From Puffinus mauretanicus (Eukaryota > Chordata > Aves > Procellariiformes > Procellariidae), in assembly GCA_023333565.1 (NCBI GenBank), contig JAJKFH010001094.1:1178001-1242000 (forward strand): DNA of 64,000 nt, read 5' to 3'. A program made the translations under genes and the position numbers. The notes under the pieces are model-generated. The model did not search any database, had not been told where the DNA came from, and saw only the letters and a program-made list of their open reading frames with translations. Of the stretch, positions 1 to 15,200 are shown piece by piece. Position 1 is the first letter of the stretch; each line of letters starts with the position of its first letter.

Positions 1-381
1 TAATACTTTAATATATAATGTTTCTATTCAGTATTCACTTGCTTTCTATGCTGCCTTTCACACATAAAATACAGAATAAAGTCAGTGTCAAAAACTATAC
101 TTAGAGAAGTGTATGTATGCTCACTGATGTATAGATAATACATACATCTGGGCTTGCTTTTTTGTCCTTAAATAACTTTGAAATCAACCCCTTCATTTCT
201 TTTTGGTTGTGAGAACCCTTCAATAGAAACCTCTAATTTCTCTCCAGCAACGGTCTCTAAATTCAACCGTGACAAACAGCTGTAGCCCACAAGCAGTTAT
301 TTAGCACCTGCCTCCTTCCAGTAAGAGTTCCTGTTTTGTGCTTCTCTTGCTTCTGAGAATGTAACACAAACTCACACATAC
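1..381 (-). other. DGLUCY intron, leaving the window
   Basis: AT-rich sequence after the exon 9 donor. I see no further exon, repeat or site here. Confidence 0.8.
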
Positions 382-530
382 CTGTTGTTGTGACTCCTGG
401 AATGGTTTGTGCAGCTAAAAACAGTTCATCTATGGGATCTATCAGATGTTTAATGTTAACTTTCCTGGCATTGTAATAATTGCCATCAGCAGCCATCCCA
501 GCACGCTCTATTGCTATCAGGTGATCAAAT
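382..530 (-). CDS. DGLUCY: DGLUCY coding exon 9 (residues 429-478)
   Basis: Acceptor CTCAAACCAG before 530, donor ACAACAG|GTATGT at 382; 149 nt, leaving phase 1. It encodes [20 protein letters not shown] and [16 protein letters not shown], a signature stretch of the cyclase domain. The next exon, expected to start with GVGDGGNE-like residues, is not in the window. Confidence 0.96.
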
Positions 531-3500
531 CTGGTTTGAGACAAGTGAAAAAACAGAGGAGAGGAGTCAAAGCTGTGATTCTCACATAACAAACTCTTCT
601 TTTGGCAGCTGCTTCTCCTGTTGTGCTTGGTTCTACTTTTTGACCATTTGGGATTCAAGGTTAGTCTAGTTTCTTTGTAGCTTTAGTGCAACTCCCTCAA
701 ACCATATTTACCACCAAGAAATGGAGAAGTTCCTGAAATGCTTTGGGTCAGCCATCTGGCCTTGCTCTGTTTCGTGTTAAAATACATAATATCTTGTAAG
801 ACATTAGTCTCTAGAAGTTTTTTCAAAGAAAACAAAAAAGTAGCAAATTAATGATCATCTAAACCCTTGTTAGTGTAAATATAGTCTCTGCTTAAAGTAC
901 GTTGCTTGGCAAATGTTCATTTGTTTCTAGTTAGGGAGCTTTTTGGTTTGGGCTTTAGATTTGGGGGATTTTTCTTTAAGTCTATGGCTATTTTGCTAGT
1001 TATGAAAGTAGACAGATGTACTGCAGATGTCCTATGTTTTAAGCAGAATTTCAGTACTCAGTTCTGCCACTGTATGTTAGTATTAAGTTATTTTGCTTCT
1101 GTTTCTCCAATTTTACTGTCGAGAGGTTACTAATTCTGCTGAACTACTTAATGTTTTTGTGGGTGGGTAGCTACTGTGACTCCAGAGACCTTAAGCAGGT
1201 TAGCTGTCTACTTTAAAGAAAGACTTTAGCTTTTTGGGACTGTGGGATCAACTGAAATAGAAACTGGCTGTAATTATATTAGGCATAGCTATAAAACACT
1301 TTTTTAAAACAATACATAAAAAATGAAGACAGTATCGTGCATACTATTACAGCATATGATTATAGCATACACTAACCTGTGGAAAGAAATGGGAATTGAG
1401 TAAGTTGATGAAGCAAATACCAGGGTGAAAGATCTTTTTATTAAAGAGAACAACTGAAGGCAACTACATTAAAATGCTTTACAAAGAAAGATCAATAAAA
1501 ATGAGCAATGTATGCCTACTTAAAGGAAATGTAAGTTGCCTGCTAAGTAATGAAATGTGTGTACAGCTACTTAGCAAATTCTCCAGTGCCTTCACCCTAA
1601 TCACACTTTGCATAAATCTGAATTTTTGCCCAACATTGCATACTCAACAATGCATATGCAAACAGTTCAAATCAATATTGAGAAGTGCATGCATACATCT
1701 ATAATTTTGGCTTTGGCTGCCTGAAGACGATAGGATGATCACTTTCACATTATTACAAACGCATGACATTTTATTAAATCAAATCAGATTCCCCAGTTGT
1801 TAGACTTGAGCCAAACCTCTAGAAAGTGAACACACTCCACAACTGTTTTCCTAGCTCTTTCACTGACTCTTGACATAATATTTCCTCTTTCTGATTTTCT
1901 CACCAATTTAAAAACTGGTAAAATAATATATATTGTGTGTGTATATATCTATATCTACGAAATAACAGCTGAAAAGCTTTTAGAAATTTTTCAAAGGAAA
2001 AGAGCTATTGATATATGAAGTATCATTTCTTTTTTGTACTCCAGAATTGCATAATTGCAGAATAACATGAAATTCTGTACTCTGTGTGCTCCAATACCAA
2101 TGTTTGGCTTCAAAGTTTGTTCTGTTCTTTCCAAGTCTCAAGGATTTACTTGTAACCACTACATCATCGTCATAATTTTTATTATAACTTTACACAGTAG
2201 AGGTGTGACCTGCTCTCAAAAACTGAATACACATACCTAGGTCTTCCAGGATTCCTATTCTCACACAAAAACATTAAAGCTGAATCAGCACTTTCCCTTT
2301 GATAACTCAATAGAGGGACAGGTCTCTTCAGGATTCCTACAGGAAAACAAAATACAATTCAGATACTGTGTCCCTTTTTTTTTTGATGTGTGTTTGAGTA
2401 ACTTTAAAAAAAAAAAAAAAAAACCAAAAAAACCCCCCAAAAAAACCCAGTTAGAATAGTAAGGACTCAATGTCTTTACACAGTTCCTGATAAGCTCCCT
2501 GCATCCTTACTTGAAATTAAACTCGTTTGGATGTTAATGCTAGTAAATGGGACCTAGAGATAGAAAAGGTCTACAAGAATAAGAACAGACATCCAGAATT
2601 CATCACAAACAGCTAATCCAGAGTCAGTACCCACACATAAGCATCAACTTGATGCCAGCTAGGTTTAACAAAATGTCATCGTAGGAACGCTGAACAGAGC
2701 TTAGAGGATGAACTCCGGTTCATTCTCTGGAAAAAAAAAAATCCTGTACTAAGTGGCAGTGAGATTAACTGAAGCAACCTTGGCTCAAATTGGCAAGATA
2801 AAACCTGCAAAACGTGTGTCTTACCTAGCTGAACAGCCTCTTCAATAATCTTTTTATTCAGATTCATGGCTCGCTGATCTGTTACTATGGCAACCTCTTT
2901 CTCCAAGGCCTGCAATATAGCTGCAATAGCAAGGGCTCCCGGGGGCCCGTCGTTCTCTTCTGGTGGCTCGTAAGCGAAGTGGGTAGGAAATCCCGTTGTT
3001 ATCAGCACCGACCGAGCATGGGAGATGGACAGGCAAGCCTTCAGCAGCTCGTCCTGGCGGTGCAGATGAATTATACCCCGGTCTCCTATAAAAGTGTTTT
3101 TAAAGAGAGCAGTACGCTTCAATATATCGTTCTCCTTTTGAAGTTTCTGTGTGGGTGAACCTGCATACTTTAAGGACCTAAAATGGGTTTTTAAAAAAAA
3201 AAAAAAAAAAAGAAAAACAAAAAGAAAAACTTCTGGTCAAGGCAGGAATTGGGGTAATTTCCTCAGGAAACCTGGGAAGGTGTAGGATATGAGTAATGAA
3301 GATAATGGGCTGTGCTTCCAGGTTAAGAATTTCAGTTAACTGGATTTTTTAAATTACTATACCTAGCATTTCTAGGTATTAGTGTAAATAGCTTTTTCTT
3401 CTTCTGAGAGCTTATTGCGTATTGCTTCCTTTCCTTTGGCTCCCTGCTTTCCTCTGGTCTGTGGTGACAGGCACGCTAGACCATGTCTGGCTACCGAAGC

Positions 3501-6500
3501 TAGATTGCAACTCAAGCATCCCAGATCTTACAGAAGTTTTGATGCAGACTTCAGAAGAGTAAGCTGGTCCTTTGTCTCTGTTTAACTCTACCCCCTTAGG
3601 GGATTCCCAAATAAATTCCACTTAATGAAATGATTAACCACAGAAGTGAGGTTTCAGAGACACTGTAAGTCACCAGGGGACTTTATAAACTCAATTAATA
3701 CAGTGGTATCCAGGTGACTGCTAAAAGGTCTTGTAACACTTCATATAGTAGAGAACCATGTTATCTGACCTTGAGAAATAGGTGAATATTAACAGATGTC
3801 TCTTCTCATGGGTCAGTCCCTAAAGAGGCAACACTGCGTTATCTGTGTATGTCTTTCATTGTTCAAACACTTCCTATCCCTTCTCCCTTCCCTGGCACTC
3901 GGAAACACAAGTTCACAGCACGGTCCTTTTGACTTGCTAGCACTTCTGAAAACCACGAATACCAGCATGAGGTGCCAACATTCATGGGCTGATGGCGAGA
4001 GGTAACTCCTCACTATTGTTTGCTGGCCTCCTCACATCTTCACCTTTCTCACCTTCCCCCCTGCCCCACACTTTCCTCTTTTTGTCCTCAATTTCCCCTT
4101 TGCCATTTCTCCCTCTGTTCCTTCTACATAACATACAGGCAATACACACAGATAGCAGACACAGAAAAAAGTTCTGAACAAAACTTAAGTAACAAAATCA
4201 GGGAATATTAGTCTCTGAGAAGTGGGGTATATTAACTGAGATAAAGTACTGTACTCTCCTTTAGCAATAAAACGAGCTAACTCTTAAGTTAGGTCCTGTA
4301 TTTCTGCAGAGCACGGCACTGCGCCAGGCTGATCCCTAGAGAATGGGAAAAGGAGAGGCCTTGTGAGTAAAAATAAACAGACACAAACATATGCAAACAG
4401 CCCAAACCCGGAGCTTGGGAGAGCTGGGTGTAAGCTGTTTTCCACTACTGCCTACAGAGGATTTCAGAAAACTTATGGGAAACTGAGATCAGAATTTACA
4501 GCAGACAGAGGGGACTAATTCAGTGTGCATTTTAGGAATGGTTGCGCTATTCAGTTTGCCTTTATTTCCCTCTCATCTTCCTTGTGCACACATGCAGCCC
4601 TACCTCTCAACCTTCTGTGGCGATCAGGTCACTTCAGCCCATCACAAAACATCTCACTGATGAATATGTCAGCAGAGCTTAATGTAATTCCACCCATCAG
4701 AGAGGTTTGTTTGAAAAACACATGCAAGCACTAGAATTTTGTGGTAGGAGCACAGTAGTCATGAATATATGTAAAGAAACGTGCTATTTACTCAACAGTG
4801 AATACCTGTGTAGCTGTTACCAGCATGCTGAGGTGCCCTGTACTTTATATACCAATTTCAGTTTTATTCAGTAACAGTTCTTATTCCCTGTGGACTCTCC
4901 AGGCTGCTGTAAACATCGATGCTTCTGTGTACTTTGAGAGTATACAGTCATCAGGATCAGATATTCCATTACCCATAAGGTTGAATGGTTTTGGCCAGAC
5001 TCTGATATTTAGTACGGCAACAGAAAATGTAAGACCTAGTTATATTAACTCGCTGTATTCCACTAAGAATTTTTAAAATCTTAAAATTGCCTTTAGATTC
5101 TTACCGTGCTCTTGAACTTTATGAATATCTAAAAAAGCAGGATAGGTCATATCTACCTCATAACAAATCCACTAAAGGAAGTGAGTTTTTGTTTTTACCT
5201 GGATCTATTCCAATTAGGGCCTCTAGAGTCCTTATCTTTTGGGCTGCTTCTGCTGACACGATACTATAATGCAGAGGATCTTGAGAAATGCAATGGACTT
5301 GTGGGACTTCTCTTGAGGATCTGACTGTGACATTGTCATTCTTTAGGTCGGTAATGAACATGCAGCCAGGAGAATGAGTAAAAGCTAATGGAGCTCCTAA
5401 AATGGGTGAAAACTTCAATTAAACATGTTGTTATTACAATATATTGAAATATCAGAATGATAAAATCACAAAAAACTGTTTAATTTAACAACACAGAATC
5501 CCTGCCTGATGACAATTATATCATAAAAACAGCAGATATTTTAAGTTACACTGCAGCAATTAATACATTTTGAGAAAGAAATGTATGCATATACATCTGA
5601 AAATGTTTTCACTTTTAAAAAGCTCACATGGGTAGTTGAGATCAGGTTTTTCTACAATATCCTTTTTGGTATAAAAGTGAGGCAACTGAGGAACTGAACA
5701 CTGGTACCCTCCAAGGAAGTCTGTCAGGAATTGGCAAATCTGAAAACTGGGTTTGACGTGCATGAAGAAACTAGTGCACTGACATAAGAACAAGTTAATG
5801 CTTAAACTTGCACAGTGTGTTGGTGATACTGTTTCCGTAAGAATAAGTTAATTTTCTAGGTTCTAGAGTGCTGCTGGAAGCTATAGCATCTCTCTGGTAC
5901 CTTTGAATATCCTTGTAATAGTGATATGACAAAACTATGTCAACTACTGCCTGCTGGCCAGCAGTAGTCCTTTTTGGATTAAGAAAATGGGGAATAGCAT
6001 GTCTGCGCGGTGTCTTGCCAACCTAGCTAGGAGACCTATAAACTGGCAAGGAAAAATGACAAAAGGTGACCAGTAAGCCTTGGCAAAGGGAATCTGAGTA
6101 GCATCTAAACCCCTGGTGAACAATAAGCTTATATAGACCTGATAGCATAGTAGCTCCCTACTGAAAATATTTGCTGTCTTTATACTAATTCCAGAAGTCT
6201 TGATCTAGATTATACTTGATTTGGCAAAATTAGTATGTTGTTGGATAAATCACAACTGGTACAAGCAAAATCTTTCTTTGTTAGGATGGTGAAAAGGAAG
6301 GAGATATTTAACAAGTACATATGTGCTTGATCTCTGCTAGATCTGTTAGGAGTCTATGGCTAGTTAATTTAAAAGCAGCTGGGGAACATGGTTGTTGAGG
6401 TTTAATATACCTCACCAAACCATGTGAGTAGACAGTATTTTTTGTGAGAAGCTAGCAGATTTATCTAAAGTGTGGGTACTAGTGGTATGGCAGAATTTTG

Positions 6501-9183
6501 ACTATCTAGATGCAAAAGGAGCACAGAAAGATACAAACTGCCAGAAAATTCCTGGAATGCATTAATGACAACTGGTTTTAACACAGAAAATGGAGAAATA
6601 AACGAAAGTAAAAGCCAGTTCCAGGAAAAGGCAGAATAGACAGCTGCTTTGGGCAACAGATTGTAGAGAGGTTGGCAAACTTTTTCTCTCCTTTCCCTGC
6701 AACAAAGATGTATGAGGAAGATGAATAAAACTGCTGAAGAACACAGAAAAGAGTTTGGATTTGGAACTGGAGAAAAGGAATTGTATGTAAGAAAGAAAAA
6801 GAAGTCTGCGCCTAGTGCTGAACATATTTACAGCAGGTGTTGAGAGTAGTTTAGATAAACATCTGTAAGGAACCACAAGGATATAGCAGATCCTGCAAGG
6901 AGAGAAGGATGAAGCAGATGATGTTCCAAGGCTCTCCCAGTTATACTGCCTATGATTACTAAGCTTCTTTTTCAGTAAGAACTAAAATATAAGATTTCAT
7001 TACGCACTAGTGATTTAGAGCTGTATATAATACTGTCACTATGGTTTAGTTGCATTTCCTTGCCCTTTGTGCTCATGCCTGTTATAAATGACTGGATAAA
7101 GTGAAGGACAGCTCAGTGCGGAGGATAAAGCTTCATTTATGTAAAGTGTGTCACATTTACTTCATTTTAGAGCAAAACCTAAAAGCTCAAAATTCTTTTC
7201 CAGGTCAATCAATTTGCTAGCTCTTGACAACATTTTGGAAAGATTTCTGGCTGCTTTTTTTTTTTTCCCCCCTTTTTTTTTCCCTCTTTTCCCTTTATTA
7301 TTGTTTTACTGTAGTGTAATACAAAACAATATTTTAAAAGGAAGAAGCTTAAAAAAGAATGCCTTTAAACTTCTAGTATTTAATAATGCTTAAAAAAGAT
7401 GTTTTGATGCTGCCAGAGCTTTAGATTTCTGCCTTTAAAATACTCAAACAAAAGTGATGGAATTTCAGTAAGAACTTCCTTGAAGATAGACCTGTATTTC
7501 ACAATGGAGAATAGTCCTGCCACAGGGTTTTTTGTTGTTTGGTTGGGGTGTTTTTTAGCTCACCCTAAAATCAAGCCGGCTAATCAGCCAACTCATTCAG
7601 TCCATGTTTAAAAAAAAAAAAAAAAAAAAAAAAAGAGAGAGGGGAAAAAGAGATTGAAGGACAATTTAAAAAGAGTCTCCAAGTATAGTACATACTGCAG
7701 TTGATGACTGCTTCTACTCCTGTAACTCCACAGGCCCAATACACTGGAATATCACCAGCGTGAAGGTGAACTGGATCTCCATAATCTGGTTTGGAAAGAT
7801 CTTGTATTCCCAGCAGACCTTGAATTGATCAAAAATGAAATAACGAGAGATTCCAATTAAGCAGTGCTACTGCAAAGCTGCGGGAGGGGCAGACCCCAAA
7901 CATCATTCAATGACACTAAGCTAGAATTGCAACAGTGGCAAGTCCCACTGAAATGGCATATTTAGTTTGCCTTTGAGTGCATGTCCCCAGAACCTGAGCT
8001 GACTTGTTTTCCCTTTTTGTACTTGATGACATCAGTAAAAATGTATTCACTTTATTTCTGCAACAAAATACAAGCTAGACATGTATGCTGAGTTTCCAAG
8101 ATATTATAAATCTTCTCTATCAACAGAAGAATTACATTCATATCACTGGCAAACAAGAATAAATGACTGCGATGCAAAATGGGTTCTTTCTAGAACATGT
8201 TTTTTACCGCTTTAGCTTCCTACGTTCTTTAGCTAGAGAAATGAGCAACCACTCTTTTACCTCTCGGGGTTAGATAACTACATCTCACTCTTATCCAGCT
8301 TTCACTAAATTGTCTTTTGCTTTATTCTAACACCTACTTGTAACATTCTGGGTCATTCTAAGCACTTGCTCTCTTCCCTTGGTTTTAAATTCTTCAGATG
8401 CTTTAATACACCACTGTCTTTTCTGGAATTAATTTATATGATCTGTATATATAATAATTTACTCTTTTCTGTTAAAAAGAAATAAATAGTGGAGACCCTT
8501 ACTTGCCCAATCATCTTGTTGCTCTACTCAAAGTAATGACTTATTACTAGTTCCTCAAATTTAAGCAGTCAGACCAAATATATTACTGGGGAATACTGTT
8601 ACCAATGACATCTCCTTCCATGCTCTGCAATGTGATCCTTCTGTGTATGCAGCCCATGAGTCTACTGATTGACAGAGGGGAATTTTTTTTTTTTTATTGT
8701 AATCTATCTTCATCTTACAGGTGTTTGGTTTGGTTTTGTTTTTTTCCAAACAGCTTCCTGTTTTATCATTTTTTTTCAGCTTTCCCTTGCAAAGAATAGG
8801 CCTACACTTGTTTGAGCTGATTTCTTAAAAAATATATATTCTTGTTATACTCCTATTTATTCTGTCTTAAGTGTTGTGCTCAATGTATCCTATTTCAGTA
8901 TTTTTAAAAATAATGCAGTATTTACTTTCACAGTCATCCGCTAAGACACAAAATGCATCCACACATACTTCTCCCCATGCTGTCAATCATTGCTACCCTG
9001 TCACTGGAATCTCTGACAGCAAGAAAGTATTCACATATAAATAAAACTGCACACATTTTAGAAAAATGTGATTACACTCTTTACGAAAACACCCCTGCCA
9101 TATAACTTAATTTATCTACATTAGACAGCTATCTTTTATCCAAGAAACCTTTGTGTTCAGCTCATTCAAAATCTTCTTTTTTT

Positions 9184-9217
<34 letters not shown>

Positions 9218-12200
9218 CAGGTTTGTGACCAGTAGAAAGGATTAAAACTTAATAAATTTACTGCTGCAGGTATTTCAGTCCTCCCACTTCCCGTGGTTCC
9301 CCCCTCCATTTCTATATACAGTGAAGCGCAGGCAGAGTGAAACATGAAAAGCACTGACCAGGGTCACCCATGTGAATTGGGGCTCCATGGGCTGCTTTTA
9401 ATCCCGATGTTGCCAGCACAGCTGCTTCCAACCTGCTTGCAGGAACAGGTCTCATTGTGACTACTAAGTTGCAGTGAAAAGGAGAAACACTGTAGCAAGG
9501 CACAGCTGTCTGGCAGTTTAAAAGAATCCAAGGCGTTAGCAGGAATACTAAATAATACTTCTAGAGTACTAGAAGAAATAAATCTAAAACTTTGTGCTGT
9601 ACTTGAGTTTAGAAAGGCTGTATACTAACATTCATTTTAAATCCTTTAAAAAAAAAAAATTTCTTAGCATCCCATAATTTTTTTTTTCCTGTAAGATCCA
9701 GCAGTGCAGGAGTGAAATATTCCATCCTTGAGCTTCTTTGTATCGATCACTAAAATTTTCAACATCATGCATTTCTTACTTTGGTAGATACAGCACACCA
9801 GTGTGGTGAGCTCAGTATATTCTGAATATTGTCAGAAAATAACTGTGTGCTCCCTATACAGACAGGGAAAAAGCTAATAAAAAGTATCACGCAGCAACAA
9901 ATCGACTTGGTCTGCATCTATTCTCCGTATTTGAATTCAGGCGAGCTAGTGTTCTGTAAGATGCAAGGGTCAGGAACTCCTGCTGCTGGCAGTACCCACT
10001 TCTACAGAAGCAGTATGCCAGTTCCACACATGCAAAATCTTAATCTTTTGTGCCTCTAGAAAGGTTCTATGGAATTCACCATCATCACTGACTGGGATGC
10101 TGAAGCACCTCTTCTATTCAGAAATAAAGCAGTCCAGTTTTTTTAGAACAAAATGTCTGATATCTAAGTTGCATTTGAACGTAAACAAGATATGTAGGCA
10201 GCTAGAGCTGTTTAGAAAATGCTCATTAACAATCTTTATAATAAAAATCGTTACACCTGTCATTGAAGAAACACCCTGTTCTTCACAGTATTGATGTACT
10301 ATAAACTATGAAATTTTCCTAATTCTGAAATGTTATAAGCAGATACATAGTCATATTTTTTTTCTTTAAGCTTGGTAGAAGGACTCGCATATGAGAAAGA
10401 TTTGTGCCTTCATTTTCACCAGGAGAATAGCAAAAAGATTTTGAAAACAACAAACACTGAAAACAACAACAACCTTTGTCTAGTAGAACAGCATACGAAC
10501 TATATGAAAAAGGCATGCAGATGTGTACTTAGGTGTTCTTAATATTAAAGGGTCTACCTACTGGAGCCAGAATTATTCTAGGACTTCTGCCAACATTAAA
10601 ATCTGCACTATAAACTTTCTGAGCCAGTTATAATTTTCAGTTCTATGGTAGATACCTCAAGTTTTTGGGAACATCATCTGTCCCAGAGGTCTGGGTTCAT
10701 AGCAAATACGCAGTTTAAATGCTCTACTGTCACAGAAAAAATCCAAAATGTGGCTATCACACGTGCAGAAGAAACTGCTACTGTCATGGCTCCTAAAAGG
10801 AATAATCCTACTGCAAGCTGGAGCTTGTATGGAGAGCAGGACATGTATAAAGGCATGGTCAGAATAGTGCATGGGTCATCAGTTGAAACAGAGAAGGTAA
10901 ACCAGAATCCAAATGAAATGGCTGCCACAGCACACAGGGAAAAACTTTGTCACCATAAATGAATAAAAAAGCAGATTGGCCTTGCAGGAAGTTGAGAAAA
11001 GCACTGAACTGAGGCTGGGCATATTTTACCCTCTATTTTTGTGCACTCAGTACTAGCACATGCCTAAAGTTACTATGCAGGTAGGGAAAAAGAGATCTGA
11101 TTTTGAGCAATAGATATATGCACATAATGTGAGTATGAACAAATACTCAAAGGCAAAGTTACAACAAAGACTCTGTGGGTGCGTATACTTACCTTATACA
11201 TGCTTACATTACATTTTTGCTCAACATTTCTTACGGGAATGCCAGCATTTTGGACTGCTTTTTCAAAAGAGAAGCTGCAGCCTAAATAAAAAGTCACCAT
11301 GTCCTTAAGTTGTTCAGAATACTCCTTTAGGCTCTTCAGTGATCCAGTATAAGCTCCGTGCTCGTATATTCTGTACTGTAGGCAGTCAGTTCTAGTGAAA
11401 TAAGAAGTTATCACAGCTTTATCATATTTTTTGAAATCTGGGTGAATAGTTTGAATTGACATTAACCCAGTATCAAACCACAAAATACAGCCTACTTTAT
11501 CCATTTATTTTCTTTCTGAGTACAATGAAACAAACACATGCAAAAACCCCAGAACACCTTATTCTGCACAAAAACAAGCCAGTAAACAGAACACATTAGA
11601 GTTTGGTATTTTTTAGGTTTTATAGGTCCCTTATACGTATCTTGTCTCTGGGCTTCAGAAATAAGGGAGCTCTTTTAAGTCTTGCTTTTAGTGTTTACTA
11701 AAGAAGCATATCTTTCAAATTTCAGAGACCCTACAAATACCATGCAGTCACCATGCCTGCATTACTATCAAATAAAACTAAGGTAAAACCCTATTATTTA
11801 ACTCTGCTGGGTCAGACCGCAAAGTATTTAGAAATTACACAAAATTCCACTTTTGCATGAGAGAAATACTTGTAATACTGACAATTATCATAACATGTTT
11901 CTCAAGAACAAGACGATCAGGCTGTTATACTCATGCATAGTTTTCATTCAAAGGTATAACTCCAAGAAAAGAAACTTGTTCGAAATGTACAACAGTGTGA
12001 GCAGGCTGTTCCCTGAAATCCTCCTAATCACCACCGGCATTTACTGCAGAACGTTGAGAAGCAGAGTTGGTCTGTAGTTACCTGATATCAGAATCACTGC
12101 TGAGAGGACATGCCCATTCACCTGGTTTACTTCTGTACAGCAGCGGCAGGGGTCCATCATTTGCATGGCAAAACTTCTCAAAGTCATCAGCCAGGGACTT

Positions 12201-15200
12201 GTGCAAAATCACGACGTTGGCCTGTTTATAGCCTGAAATTGTAGAAGGTAGGAATGACTGGTTAATAATTCAGCTTTTTGTTTGTGAAACATAACTTTTC
12301 TGTATAGATTTCTTTAGATGGTCTATAAAAAATAACCTCAAGGAAATTTTTAATTCAGAATTCCGCAATTAAATTAAACAGCTTTTTGAAATGTTTTTAA
12401 AATCATAGCTAGATGTACTCTGTATGTGAAGTTGTTCACAGCTAAAATAGTTGGCAGACATGGGTAGTAGTAGAATATGAAGACAGCACAATTACTTTGA
12501 TAAACGCTTCTACGAATTTATATATAAACTTAATTTATTACCTAACCTGGGAAATTAGTATTCTATAGGAAAATGCTTTACTTTGCAAATGTTAGCACAG
12601 AGCCAAAGAAAGGCTATTGCATACCACACTTTCACCATTTTTTTTCATTTAATACCAAGCTATAAATCATGGCCAGTCCAACAGTAAACTCCTAGTATCT
12701 TGGCGTTATGTAGCCCATTCTTTAGAGTTTGTTGGCTATGAAATTTTACTGTGGGCTGCAATTTAACAGACATAATTACAGCTCAGGAATAAACTCTTGC
12801 CTGTCACACTGAATTTCAGTCTTTTCTACTATTTCTAATTTAAAAAAACCAAAATGAACAGAACTGCTATACTTTCTTCACTTGGAATCAACTTTGATTT
12901 AAAAGGTTGTTGACTACTACCATGCGATAGCTTCTAAAGACATTAACATTTTTGCAATGAGCACCAATGAAGAAAGCTCACATTCATTTATTTAGCAAAA
13001 ATTTATTTTCTAAACAGTAGTAGTTAATATCAATGTCATTTTAATTTTCCTGCATGTAAATACCAGCTGTTCAAATACAGAGAGAAAATTTGGAGTACAA
13101 TTAGTCTGTGGTGTATAAAACTGCCAATTAACAGTACCTAACTCCTGTAGTGATACTGTCTTAAAAAGTTATTACCATGTCTGATATCAGACAGGCAAGT
13201 AAGAGGCTGCATAGAAGCTCTCACTTTCTTGAATACTGTGGTATTCTGTCATCCAAGAGGCAATCATTTAGTTGAAATCAATGATCTGCCTTAAAAGGCT
13301 GCAGAAAATCAGCCAAATCTTACTCTTGACCAAAGCTAACAAAGAAACCAAAAGATAAAATTCTATTCCTGATGGAAAAATGCAAAGCAAAGGCTGAAGT
13401 AAGCATGTGTTTGCATACTGAATGTGCCCACAAACTGCTCTCCTGGGAGTACTCAGCACAAAAATTCATTTTATTACTAGCAAAAGTTACTAAATACGGA
13501 AAGAGTTTCTTGCTAAATACAGAACTACATTTTTGTTAAATAAACATACTAAACTTACCCCTGAATAAAATACTACATTCAGTTACCCCTCAACTTCATT
13601 CCCTGCCGTCCATGTGAAATCCACAATCACTTTCTATTTTGCTGGTGATATTCACAAATTCTTCAAACTACGGTTTTAGTCAGTGCATTCAACTCAGACA
13701 ACACTGAATTTAAAATACTAGTCACAGCTGACAGACTGAATCTGTAGGTAACTTTGAGGTATTCTATAAACTCAGGAAGCTTCGTTAGAACTCTTTGACA
13801 ACTTTATTGCTCCTCCTGATAACTATCCTTACTTTCTTTATAGATGAAAAGATATTTTTCCCTTCCTGTATCAGTTTACGTATATACTTGCATATGTATC
13901 CATCATTATGAATATATTCACGAGCAATGTTAGTGAAGCTGGACATGCTGATCAACCCATGCATTAATTCAACACACTCATGTCCCAATTCATAGAATTT
14001 TAGAAAGAGTTTTTAATTTCTTTGATGAATGACAATGAGGGCAGTAAGAAATAATTATTTTAGTAGTATATCACCCAACAACGTAAGACGATTTTAAGGA
14101 GAAATTCCAGTTACCTTAGTTTTTTTAGCCTTTGCATAACAGAGCTGTATGCTTATGGCTAGAAGTCTGAATTTGTTTTGTATGTAAACAATACTTTTTT
14201 CAAATGTTAAAACTAACGCATTTAAACTGTAGCAATACATGCACTTAAAAATAATTGGGGCAAACTGCAGATTATTAACATTATACCATGTTTTCCATTA
14301 GTATTTTTCAACTTATGTACTGATGGAAAAGAAAACCATAATTTCAAGACTCACTGTGATTCTATAAAACGACCCTTAACGTTCTTATGTTATAGTAACG
14401 CTACTACACACAGCTTTGTTGATCAGCTACTTGCCACAGTATTTTTAGTTAAGTTACATTTTAAAGTTGATCAGAACAATGACAGAGACTTCTCTGCTCC
14501 TGTAAAAATCCAGCTATGAGAGGCAAGACAGAAATCAATTTTCCAGAATGCATTCAGTTATCTGAGTATAAAACTATTTTTTCCCTCCCCCTTATAATTC
14601 CCTGTCTTGCTGACTCAGTAATTTCCAACTTCTGCAACAGATGAAGCAGAAAACCACTTCTGTAACTATACGTCTCTAATTCTTCCCCAAAGTGTCTCCA
14701 ATGCACTAAGTAAAGCAAGGTCTCTGTGAAGAACATAGTATGTCATCCCACAAATGTGATCATAACGTATGCAAGAAAAGTCAGATTTGGTTAAAGATTT
14801 TTCAAATATTTTCTGCAACTGTAATTTCTCACTGACATAACTGTAAGCTGATGGATACACTGCAAACTTTGAAAACAAAGTCCATGTACTTTACACATGT
14901 AGGATGATATATTTTCTCTGACATAGCTTTATGATTTAAGAACACAGTGTCAGGTACTTACAATGTGATTTCAAAAACACCCGAGTGACTTAAGAATATA
15001 AGTCAACATTTTCTTCTGTTTTATTTCAGTGCTTTTGATATTCCTACATTCCTTCACAAACAAAAAAAGAAACCACATAGCTATGAATCTAAAATGGAGC
15101 CACTTTTGCACTTAGAGCTGTTAGGTTTACTTACCCTCCGCCATTCCAGACGTACTACTAATACTGAGTTTGTTGCATCGAATTATTCTTCTTAGCACAT

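Noticed and set aside
11370..11380. Alternative acceptor CTACAG for DGLUCY coding exon 3
   Set aside because: It would put the exon out of phase with the preceding exon (which leaves two bases); the CACTAG site at 11392 restores frame and human spacing.
11805..11830. Possible CR1-like 3' end, antisense
   Set aside because: Only ~15 matching bases; too short to separate from chance.
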